From assembly GCA_034717985.1 (NCBI GenBank), contig JAYEMH010000026.1, positions 3,207 through 10,130 on the forward strand: DNA of 6,924 bases. The letters are read 5' to 3'. The translations under genes were made by a program, and so were the position numbers. This document shows positions 1 through 5,347 of this stretch, piece after piece. The first letter of the stretch is position 1. The number at the start of each line of letters is the position of its first letter. The notes beneath the pieces were generated by a model. It was given only the letters and a program-made list of their open reading frames with translations, had not been told where the DNA came from and searched no databases. This stretch comes from JAYEMH01 sp034717985 [NCBI: Candidatus Ratteibacteria bacterium] (GTDB lineage Bacteria; CAZDME01; JAYEMH01).

Positions 1-4
1 AACG

Positions 5-694
5 ATGAGACAATTTGCGGTAATTGGACTGGGAAGATTTGGCGAGAGTGTTGCCCGGACGCTGAGTCATCATGGGGCGGAGGTGTTGGCAATTGATATA
101 AAAGAGGAAATGGTCCAGGAAGCCAGTGACTACGCTACCCAGGCGGTTCAGCTTGATGCTACCGATGAGAAGGCCCTTCGCTCGGTCAGCATAAAGGAGG
201 TGGATGTGGCCATTGTCAGTATCGGCCAGAATATTGAATCCAGTATTATGGTAACCATGCTGCTTAAAGAAATCGGTGTCAAGGAAGTGATCGCCAAAGC
301 GATAACGGAGATGCACGGAAAGGTTTTGCGGCAGGTAGGGGTTAGCCAGGTGGTTTTTCCGGAAAGAGATATGGGGGCGCGCCTGGCCAGAAGCTTAGCC
401 TCGCCGGATTGCCTGGAACACTTAGAGCTTTTGCCGAATTATTCCATAGTTGAGTTGCTGGCGCCTAAACAGTTTATCGGTAAAACCCTCCGGGCAATTG
501 ATGTGCGAAAAAAACTTGACGTAAGTATTATCGCCATAAAGAAAAAAGTTCCGGTGGTTAATGATAACGGAGAAACGGATATCCGGGAAGAGATGAATGT
601 TCTCCCCCACGCGGAAGACACGATTGAAGAAGGGGACACCCTGGTGCTGGTTGGCAGTAATAAAAGCATTCAGGAGTTAAAAAAGTATAAGTAA
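5..694 (+). CDS. ktrA: KtrA/TrkA-family potassium uptake regulatory subunit (RCK domain)
   Basis: This is a cytoplasmic nucleotide-binding subunit that gates a membrane K+ transporter of the KtrB/TrkH type. The 229-residue product has one RCK unit. The Rossmann N-domain covers about residues 1-135 and opens with the GLGRFG glycine motif (8-13) and an acidic residue, D31, at the end of the second strand, the usual site for nucleotide ribose. The TrkA_C domain covers about residues 140-225. A single RCK unit of about 220 residues matches KtrA rather than the duplicated, roughly 450-residue TrkA of enterobacteria. The start at position 5 gives the typical N-terminus MRQFAVIGLGRFG; the ribosome binding site lies outside the window. 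The membrane partner is probably just upstream, but this is inferred and not seen. The stop is 3 nt before pheS, so the two are probably co-transcribed. The family is confident; the choice of KtrA over another single-RCK regulator is likely but not certain. Confidence 0.9.
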   Translation: MRQFAVIGLGRFGESVARTLSHHGAEVLAIDIKEEMVQEASDYATQAVQLDATDEKALRSVSIKEVDVAIVSIGQNIESSIMVTMLLKEIGVKEVIAKAITEMHGKVLRQVGVSQVVFPERDMGARLARSLASPDCLEHLELLPNYSIVELLAPKQFIGKTLRAIDVRKKLDVSIIAIKKKVPVVNDNGETDIREEMNVLPHAEDTIEEGDTLVLVGSNKSIQELKKYK

Positions 695-697
695 GCG

Positions 698-1714
698 ATG
701 AAAGAAAAATTAGAACAAATCAGAAAAGAAGCTTCGGCCCTTATTGATAAAGCCTCCGTAATGGAAGAGCTTGAGGAAATTCGAATTAAGTATTTGGGCC
801 GGAGGGGCGAGTTAACCCAGCTGCTCCGTAATTTGGGGGGGCTGGAGCCTTCCGAGCGTTCCCAGGCGGGCAGAATGGCCAATAATCTCCGGGAACATAT
901 AGAGTCTAACCTCAGCCAGAAATTAAATTTGCTCCGGGAGGCAAAAAGAGAAGTTGAATTGGGGCAAGGGGTGGATATTACCCTGCCCGGACGAAATCCT
1001 CAAATAGGCAGAATGCATCCCATCACCCGGCAGTTAAAGGAAATAACCGATATCTTTCTCAAAATGGGATTTATCCTGGCCGAAGGGCCGGAGATTGAAA
1101 CCGAATATTATAATTTTGCGGCCCTGAATACGCCTTCAGATCATCCGGTGCGGGATACCCAGGATTCGTTTTACCTGGGGAAAAAAATACTGCTGCGAAC
1201 TCAGACCTCGCCGGTGCAAATAAGAATTATGGAGAAATTCAAGCCGCCGCTCAAGGTTATCTCTGCCGGGCGTTGTTTCCGGCGCGATGCGGCTGATGCT
1301 TCGCACACACCGATGTTTCATCAAGTGGAGGTTTTTCAGGTGGATAAAAATATAACCTTTGGCGATTTAAAAGGGATGCTGGAAATTTTTGTCCGCTCTT
1401 TATTTGGCCGGAAAACCAAACTGCGCTTTCGTCCGAGTTTTTTCCCTTTTACCGAACCCAGCGCCGAAGTGGATATTAGCTGTGTCATCTGCCGGGGGAA
1501 GGGGTGCTCGGTCTGCCGGCGGAAAGGCTGGCTGGAAATTTTAGGGTCAGGAATGATTGACCCGAATGTTTTAAAAACGGTCGGATATAATCCGGAAGAA
1601 GTCAGCGGATACGCCTTTGGCATGGGGGTTGAGCGGATTGCGATGCTGAAATACGGGATTAATGATATAAGATTGTTTTTTGAAAACGATTTAAGATTTC
1701 TGGAGCAGTTTTGA
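698..1714 (+). CDS. pheS: Phenylalanine--tRNA ligase, alpha subunit
   Basis: This is the catalytic alpha subunit of the alpha2beta2 phenylalanyl-tRNA synthetase, which charges tRNA-Phe with phenylalanine using ATP in the cytoplasm. At 338 residues it has the normal bacterial length. Residues 1-90 are the charged helical coiled-coil arm that contacts tRNA. The class II core follows: motif 1 around HPITRQLKEITDIF (107-120), the substrate-pocket segment PSDHPVRDTQDSFYL (146-160), motif 2 around GRCFRRDAADASHTPMFHQ (191-209), and motif 3 around GYAFGMGVERIAML (304-317). Four cysteines, C262, C265, C270 and C273 (C-x2-C-x4-C-x2-C), form a knuckle before the WLEILGSGM strand. From memory, a similar cysteine cluster occurs in PheS of Gram-positive and many other bacteria but not E. 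coli; it could bind zinc. The start is 3 nt after the ktrA stop and has no strong Shine-Dalgarno site, which suggests translational coupling. The partner pheT lies unusually far downstream, at 2018. Confidence 0.98.
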   Translation: MKEKLEQIRKEASALIDKASVMEELEEIRIKYLGRRGELTQLLRNLGGLEPSERSQAGRMANNLREHIESNLSQKLNLLREAKREVELGQGVDITLPGRNPQIGRMHPITRQLKEITDIFLKMGFILAEGPEIETEYYNFAALNTPSDHPVRDTQDSFYLGKKILLRTQTSPVQIRIMEKFKPPLKVISAGRCFRRDAADASHTPMFHQVEVFQVDKNITFGDLKGMLEIFVRSLFGRKTKLRFRPSFFPFTEPSAEVDISCVICRGKGCSVCRRKGWLEILGSGMIDPNVLKTVGYNPEEVSGYAFGMGVERIAMLKYGINDIRLFFENDLRFLEQF

Positions 1715-1730
1715 AACAAAAAGATAAATT

Positions 1731-1876
1731 AACCACAGAGGACACGGAGAAAAAATAACCACAGAGCACACAGAGAAGAAACACAGATTGCACAGATTAA
1801 AGAAAAAAATAGCTACAACACACGGAGAAAAAATAACCACAGAAAAAGAAATTAACCATAGATGGACACAGATTCA
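1731..1876 (+). repeat. Array of degenerate CACAGAG-type repeats between pheS and pheT
   Basis: Six imperfect units of about 17-26 nt share a core like AACCACAGAGCACACAGAG followed by an A-rich tail. Approximate positions are 1731-1755, 1757-1778, 1780-1800, 1812-1833, 1834-1850 and 1853-1876. Later units are more degenerate: one has CACAGATTGCACAGATT and one has CCATAGATGGACACAGATT. The units are direct, irregularly spaced and lack unique spacers of constant length, so this is not a CRISPR array. From memory, similar ACCACAGAGGACACAGAG-like sequences are scattered between genes in several uncultured or environmental bacterial lineages; their function is unknown to me. The strand is given as the orientation in which the motif reads CACAGAG. 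No credible gene is present in the 303-nt gap. Confidence 0.85.
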
Positions 1877-1896
1877 AATAGGCGGGAGAAGGAAGA

Positions 1897-1919
1897 CCCC
1901 GAAGGACAAGCCTACGGGG
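1897..1919. repeat. Small GC-rich inverted repeat inside the pheS-pheT gap
   Basis: CCCCG at 1897-1901 can pair with CGGGG at 1915-1919 around a 13-nt loop, and GCCT (1910-1913) can alternatively pair with AGGC (1921-1924). The segment is markedly more GC-rich than the A-rich repeats on both sides, so it looks like a separate small dispersed element embedded in the array. It has no T-tract after it, so it is unlikely to be an intrinsic terminator. Confidence 0.5.
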
Positions 1920-1961
1920 CAGGCGCGAAAAGGGGGAGAGGATGAGAATAATCTTCTTTCG

Positions 1962-1982
1962 TTTACCGTCTACCGTTTACCG
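1962..1982 (+). repeat. Three tandem heptamers (TTTACCG / TCTACCG / TTTACCG)
   Basis: Three contiguous 7-nt copies lie at 1962-1968, 1969-1975 and 1976-1982, the middle one with a single T-to-C change. The run sits between the GC-rich inverted repeat and the last CACAGAG unit. It has no evident coding or regulatory meaning. It may be the edge of a small dispersed element or a polymorphic microsatellite. Confidence 0.7.
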
Positions 1983-1989
1983 TAAAAAT

Positions 1990-2013
1990 AACCACAGAGC
2001 ACACAGAAAAAAT
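1990..2013 (+). repeat. Final CACAGAG-type repeat unit, abutting the pheT start
   Basis: This unit is AACCACAGAGCACACAGA plus an A-rich tail, close to the unit at 1757-1778. It ends 4 nt before the pheT ATG at 2018, so the repeat occupies the position where the pheT ribosome binding site would normally be. No GGAGG-like sequence is present; the only purine stretch near the start is the A-rich tail. Confidence 0.8.
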
Positions 2014-2017
2014 AAAG

Positions 2018-4096
2018 ATGAAGTTTTCCTATGATTGGCTGAAAGAATATATAGATATTAGATTGTCCCCGGAGAAGCTGGCGGAAATCCTGACCATGAT
2101 CGGGATGGAGGTGGAAAACTACCATAAATCCAGCGACGGTGATTTAATATTCGAATTAGAACTGACTTCCAACCGTCCCGATTGCGCTAATCTTACCGGC
2201 ATCGCCCGGGAATTAGGGACAGCGCTGAAAAAAAGAGTGAAATATCCCGCTTTCAAAATCCGTGAGGGGAAAGAAAAAATCGGCGGGTTTGTTAAAATAG
2301 AGGTAAAAGATACCAAGTTTTGTCCGCGGTATGCGGCGCGGGTAATCAGAAATTTAAAAGTGGGACCGTCACCTGCCTGGCTGAGTTCCCGTTTGGAAAA
2401 AGCGGGACTGCGTTCGGTTAATAACGTGGTCGACGCCGCCAATTTTGTCCTGATGGAACTGGGGCATCCACTGCACACCTTTGACCTGGATGCCTTAAGT
2501 AAAAGCCGGATAATTGTCCGCCGGGCAAAGAAAGGGGAAAAGATTATCACCATCGATATGGCAGAAAGAAATCTTTCTGACGATATATTGGTAATTGCCG
2601 ACGCCGAAAAACCCCAGGCAATTGCCGGGATTATAGGCGGAAATCTTTCTGAAGTGAAAGGTTCAACCACCAGCGTTCTTTTAGAAAGCGCTTATTTTGA
2701 AAAAGGGGCGATTCGGCGGGCCGGGAAGAAACTAAATATAATAAGCGAGGCCTCTTACCGTTTTGAAAGAGGAACAGATCCTGATGGCCTTATTTTGGCT
2801 GTTGATAGAGCGGCGGAATTAATCCGGGAACTGGCCGGCGGAGAAATTGCCAGGGGGCGGATTGATATTTACAAAAAACGCATTCCCCGTCGGAGACTGG
2901 AATTGAATTTGGAAAAATTGAATCGTCTTTTAGGCACCGGATTGGGCCCGGAGGAGGTTAAGCGAATTTTTAGAAGGTTAGAATTTAAAATCAACGCCGG
3001 CACAAAAAAGAAGATTAAAGTAACGGTGCCCGGTTTCCGGGGCGATATCGAGCGGGAAATTGACTTGATTGAAGAGGCGGCCAGGCATTATGGATATGAC
3101 AAAATTAAAGCTACACTGCCTCAAGCGGCGATTAGCCCTCCGGATGCCCGCCCGGGCGGTCTTTTAGACCGTACGCTGACCGAAATCACTTTTGAAATTT
3201 TTGAGAAATTGGGATTGCAGGAAGTGGTGAATTATAGCTTTATCAACACCGATACGCTGCGGGCGCTTAATTTGAATGAAACAGTTTTAGAAAAAGGATT
3301 GATCCGGGTTAATAATCCAATAAGCAATGAGCAGGATATTATGAGGCCGACGCTTCTTGGCGGTTTGCTCGGCAATATTTCCCGGAACTTTAACCGGCAG
3401 AGGCAGGAGGTTAAAATTTTTGAAGTCGGCAGGATATTCTATAAGGAAAAAGGGACGGAAAAAATTACCGAAAAGACGGCGGCAGCGGCGGCGATAACCG
3501 GAAGCTTTGCCCGAAGCTTCGGGAGAAATGAGACGATAGATTTGTTTGACCTGAAGGGAATGATCGAAGCCTTCTTAAAGAGGTTGGGGATTTCGTCCTT
3601 TTCTTTGTTGAAAGGAAGTTTGCCCTGTTTCCACCCGCAGAATTCAGCCCGGATAATAAAAGACGGTAAAAAAGCGGGCTGGTGGGGCGAGATAAATCCG
3701 GCAGTTAGCGAAACGCTGGGACTTAAGGGAAAAATCTTTGCCGCCGAGATAATCCTGGATGAACTTTCACCCTGGGTGGATTTGAGCCGGCAGTTTAAGC
3801 CCCTGCCGAAATTTCCCTCCATTGAACGGGATTTATCCCTGCTGGTTCCCGAAACGGTAACATCCGAAGAAATTACTGAAATAATTAAAAATGAAGGAGG
3901 CTGTCTGGTTGCGCAAATCGAGTTGTTCGATGTTTATCAGGGCAAACAGGTTCCCGAAGGGTTTAAGAGCTTCGGATATAACCTGACCTATCGTTCGCCG
4001 TCAAAAACGCTGACCGATGAACAGGTTAATGATTTGCACCGTAAAATTTCCCGATTATTAGAAAACAACCTGAAAATAAAAATAAGAGGAGGATAA
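2018..4096 (+). CDS. pheT: Phenylalanine--tRNA ligase, beta subunit, short form lacking the OB-fold (B2) domain
   Basis: This is the non-catalytic beta subunit that pairs with PheS, binds tRNA-Phe and removes mischarged tyrosine. The N-terminus MKFSYDWLKEYID is canonical, which fixes the start despite the lack of a Shine-Dalgarno site. At 692 residues it is about 100 shorter than the usual 790-810. After TMIGMEVENY (26-35) the chain passes within a few residues to LIFELELTSNRPDC (43-56), whereas E. coli PheT has an EMAP-II-like OB-fold between the equivalent points. The remaining domains are intact: B3/B4 editing region (about 93-280) with GLRSVNNVVDAANFVLMELG and PLHTFD; B5 (about 292-365) with PGFRGDIEREIDLIEE; the catalytic-like B6/B7 region (about 385-595); and the C-terminal ferredoxin-like anticodon-binding domain (598-692) with FPSIERDLSLL and YRSPSKTLTDEQV. 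H153 and E250 (in YRFERGTDP) match known editing-site residues, so proofreading is probably kept. The last codons overlap an AGGAGG sequence. Confidence 0.97.
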   Translation: MKFSYDWLKEYIDIRLSPEKLAEILTMIGMEVENYHKSSDGDLIFELELTSNRPDCANLTGIARELGTALKKRVKYPAFKIREGKEKIGGFVKIEVKDTKFCPRYAARVIRNLKVGPSPAWLSSRLEKAGLRSVNNVVDAANFVLMELGHPLHTFDLDALSKSRIIVRRAKKGEKIITIDMAERNLSDDILVIADAEKPQAIAGIIGGNLSEVKGSTTSVLLESAYFEKGAIRRAGKKLNIISEASYRFERGTDPDGLILAVDRAAELIRELAGGEIARGRIDIYKKRIPRRRLELNLEKLNRLLGTGLGPEEVKRIFRRLEFKINAGTKKKIKVTVPGFRGDIEREIDLIEEAARHYGYDKIKATLPQAAISPPDARPGGLLDRTLTEITFEIFEKLGLQEVVNYSFINTDTLRALNLNETVLEKGLIRVNNPISNEQDIMRPTLLGGLLGNISRNFNRQRQEVKIFEVGRIFYKEKGTEKITEKTAAAAAITGSFARSFGRNETIDLFDLKGMIEAFLKRLGISSFSLLKGSLPCFHPQNSARIIKDGKKAGWWGEINPAVSETLGLKGKIFAAEIILDELSPWVDLSRQFKPLPKFPSIERDLSLLVPETVTSEEITEIIKNEGGCLVAQIELFDVYQGKQVPEGFKSFGYNLTYRSPSKTLTDEQVNDLHRKISRLLENNLKIKIRGG
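4087..4092 (+). promoter_or_regulatory. Strong Shine-Dalgarno sequence at the pheT end, upstream of zapA
   Basis: AGGAGG lies inside the last pheT codons. It is 29 nt before the chosen zapA ATG (4122), too far for normal use, but 5 nt before an in-frame ATT at 4098 that would add eight residues (ISTARQAI) to ZapA. It may serve an unusual ATT start, act through folding of the gap, or be a chance product of Arg-Gly-Gly codons. Confidence 0.4.
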
Positions 4097-4121
4097 AATT
4101 TCTACTGCAAGGCAGGCAATT

Positions 4122-4409
4122 ATGCAAGAGAAGCACCCGGCGATAACGATAAAAATTTTTGGAGAGGACTACCGGATTAGAGGAGTGAAGGATCCGGAGT
4201 ATATAAACCAGCTGGCGGCTTTTCTTGATAAAAAAATGAGGGAAGCAGCGGCTAATACTCAGATAACGTCTTCTAATAAACTTGCCGTTTTGGCCGCTTT
4301 GAATATCGCTGACGAACTGCATAAAAGCAAAGAAAAACATAAGGCTGCCGGTCAAGAGATTAGAGAACGAATACGGAATTTAATCCGGCTGATAGAAACG
4401 CAGGAATAA
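4122..4409 (+). CDS. zapA: Cell division protein ZapA
   Basis: This is a small cytoplasmic protein that binds FtsZ and promotes bundling of Z-ring filaments at the division site. The 95-residue product has the standard layout. A short beta region (8-20, ITIKIFGEDYRIR) is followed by the helix with FLDKKMREA (34-42), the family-typical NKLAVLAALNIADEL stretch (52-66), and a lysine/arginine/glutamate-rich C-terminal helix (67-95) expected to form the coiled coil of the tetramer. The ATG at 4122 places the first strand about as far from the N-terminus as in Bacillus ZapA, so it is preferred; an ATT at 4098 is possible. The gene begins 25 nt after pheT, so the two are probably co-transcribed. The order zapA, 6S RNA, folate cyclo-ligase is also found in E. 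coli and supports the call. Confidence 0.93.
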   Translation: MQEKHPAITIKIFGEDYRIRGVKDPEYINQLAAFLDKKMREAAANTQITSSNKLAVLAALNIADELHKSKEKHKAAGQEIRERIRNLIRLIETQE

Positions 4410-4429
4410 TGCAAGCAAGAAGAATGCGC

Positions 4430-4457
4430 TTGATAAAAAGTTTTTTGGTGATATAAT
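4430..4457 (+). promoter_or_regulatory. Sigma70-type promoter of the 6S RNA gene
   Basis: A -35 box TTGATA (4430-4435; one mismatch to TTGACA) and a perfect -10 box TATAAT (4452-4457) are separated by 16 nt. The predicted transcription start is about 4464, 5 nt before the closing stem of the 6S RNA. The T-rich spacer and the agreement with the RNA 5' end make it convincing. Confidence 0.85.
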
Positions 4458-4463
4458 AGCAGT

Positions 4464-4621
4464 AAGAGAATCCCTGCCTTGCACGTGAGAAAAAAGTAAT
4501 CATTTGAACCAACACTATTAAACAGGGAGCCTGACTTTAGGTAGACAAAATATCTAAGAGGGCACCCACCTGTAAAAATGCAGGTTCAAAGGTATTTTTT
4601 TCCACGGTACCGGCGGGGATT
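4464..4621 (+). ncRNA. ssrS: 6S RNA
   Basis: 6S RNA mimics an open promoter, binds the housekeeping RNA polymerase holoenzyme and represses transcription in stationary phase. Hand folding supports this call. AATCCCTGCC (4469-4478) pairs over 10 bp with GGCGGGGATT (4612-4621). CGTG (4484-4487) pairs with CACG (4603-4606), A-run 4490-4495 with T-run 4595-4600, and TTTGAACC (4503-4510) perfectly with GGTTCAAA (4583-4590). A central bubble follows (5' side about 4511-4524). Beyond it GGGAGCC (4525-4531) faces GGCACCC (4561-4567) with one A-A mismatch, capped by a 7-bp hairpin (4537-4543 with 4551-4557). ACCTGT (4568-4573) can also pair with GCAGGT (4580-4585), like the 3' bubble hairpin of known 6S RNAs. 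The length of about 158 nt is slightly short for the family (about 180-190). Its place between zapA and the folate cyclo-ligase gene matches E. coli. T residues at 4620-4624 after the stem may help set the 3' end. Exact ends are inferred. Confidence 0.92.
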
Positions 4622-4654
4622 TTTATTAAGGGGAGATAAGAGGGAAATTAAAGT

Positions 4655-5242
4655 ATGGCCGGAAGAATCGAAAGAGAAAAAAGAATTAAGCAAATAATGC
4701 GCCGTCAGGGGCTGTTAAAGAGAGAAAAACAGACTCCAACGGCTATCCGGCGGAAAAGCCGCCAGATTAAGCAAAAGCTTTTCCGGATGCCGGAGTACCG
4801 GCAGGCAAAGACGGTCATGTTTTATGCGGCAAAATTCGGCGAGGTAGAGACCGGAGAGATGATAAAGGAAACTTTGAAGAAAAAAAAGAAAGCAGCCGTT
4901 CCGAAGGTGAAAAAAACGGGGTTGATTCCATCCGAACTGCTGGATTGGGCTAAAGATTTAAAGAAAGGAGCTTTTGGTATCAAAGAACCCATGGATGAAG
5001 CTTTGCGTCCGCTGGCCCTGGAGAAAATTGATTTGGTGATTGTACCCGGCATTTGTTTTGATATCAAGAAAAACCGCCTGGGTTACGGCTACGGTTATTA
5101 CGACTGTTTTCTGGCCAGGCTTCCAAAACGGGCCAAACTTTTCGGGTTGGCTTTTGAATTACAGTTGGTCGGAGGCATACCCAGTTTTGCGAACGATAAG
5201 AGTTTAGACAAGATTATTACCGAAAAACGAGTCATTGAATAG
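4655..5242 (+). CDS. fau: 5-formyltetrahydrofolate cyclo-ligase
   Basis: This cytoplasmic enzyme uses ATP to convert 5-formyltetrahydrofolate to 5,10-methenyltetrahydrofolate, returning stored folate to one-carbon metabolism. The 195-residue product shows the family layout. An N-terminal basic helix holds LLKREKQ and KSRQI (20-38). FGEVET (61-66) contains the glutamate that contacts the folate side. The core signature is VIVPGICFDIKKNRLG (128-143) followed by YGYGYYDCFL (144-153). GLAFELQLV (164-172) and the end ITEKRVI (188-194) are also typical. It has about 13 extra N-terminal residues compared with common homologues. Two near-invariant positions near the C-terminus differ: the usual PxExHD reads PSFAND (176-181), so His is Asn and Glu is Phe. 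The glycine-rich loop is GYGYGYYD rather than GYGGGYYD, which the human enzyme suggests is tolerated. An AAGAGGG (4638-4644) about 10 nt before the ATG is a plausible ribosome binding site. It is probably co-transcribed with, or downstream of, the 6S RNA, as ygfA is in E. coli. Confidence 0.95.
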   Translation: MAGRIEREKRIKQIMRRQGLLKREKQTPTAIRRKSRQIKQKLFRMPEYRQAKTVMFYAAKFGEVETGEMIKETLKKKKKAAVPKVKKTGLIPSELLDWAKDLKKGAFGIKEPMDEALRPLALEKIDLVIVPGICFDIKKNRLGYGYGYYDCFLARLPKRAKLFGLAFELQLVGGIPSFANDKSLDKIITEKRVIE

Positions 5243-5268
5243 CAAAATGAAGATTTTAAAACCGCAGC

Positions 5269-5297
5269 TTGACAGAAAACATACTTGTGTCTATAAT
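5269..5297 (+). promoter_or_regulatory. Consensus sigma70 promoter for rny
   Basis: TTGACA (5269-5274) and TATAAT (5292-5297) are both perfect consensus hexamers with the optimal 17-nt spacer. Predicted transcription start is near 5304, giving a leader of about 44 nt to the rny GTG. It sits in the 105-nt gap after the folate cyclo-ligase stop and shows that rny can be transcribed independently. Confidence 0.88.
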
Positions 5298-5326
5298 TAA
5301 CGATACCGCGGATAAAGGCACATTTT

Positions 5327-5336
5327 GGAGGAGGTG
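5327..5336 (+). promoter_or_regulatory. Strong Shine-Dalgarno sequence deciding the rny start
   Basis: GGAGGAGGTG lies 11 nt before the GTG at 5348. No ATG, GTG or TTG in the rny frame is closer to it, so the GTG is the best start. It gives the expected short N-terminus before the membrane helix. Confidence 0.8.
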
Positions 5337-5347
5337 GCGAAGTTCTA

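Noticed and set aside
1897-1924. GC-rich inverted repeat as a pheS terminator or T-box leader for pheT
   Set aside because: No T-tract follows it, and no T-box sequence, specifier hairpin or antiterminator is visible in the gap.
1788-1985. 65-codon plus-strand reading frame in the pheS-pheT gap
   Set aside because: It starts with TTG inside a repeat unit and is composed of repeat sequence. The product is low-complexity, Lys/Thr-rich and has no ribosome binding site, so it is not a credible gene.
1731-2013. Possible CRISPR array
   Set aside because: Units are degenerate, of unequal length, with no constant-length unique spacers and no cas genes nearby.
2119-2670. Minus-strand reading frame of 183 codons opposite pheT
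   Set aside because: The pheT frame is fully explained by conserved motifs; the opposite frame has no recognisable features or ribosome binding site.
4412-4432. CAAGC/GCTTG inverted repeat after zapA as an intrinsic terminator
   Set aside because: A 5-bp stem with an 11-nt loop is too weak, and its right arm overlaps the -35 box of the 6S promoter.
4880-4887. Run of eight A residues in the folate cyclo-ligase gene as a programmed slippage site
   Set aside because: It encodes part of a lysine run in a frame that continues to a normal C-terminus; there is no sign that frameshifting is needed.
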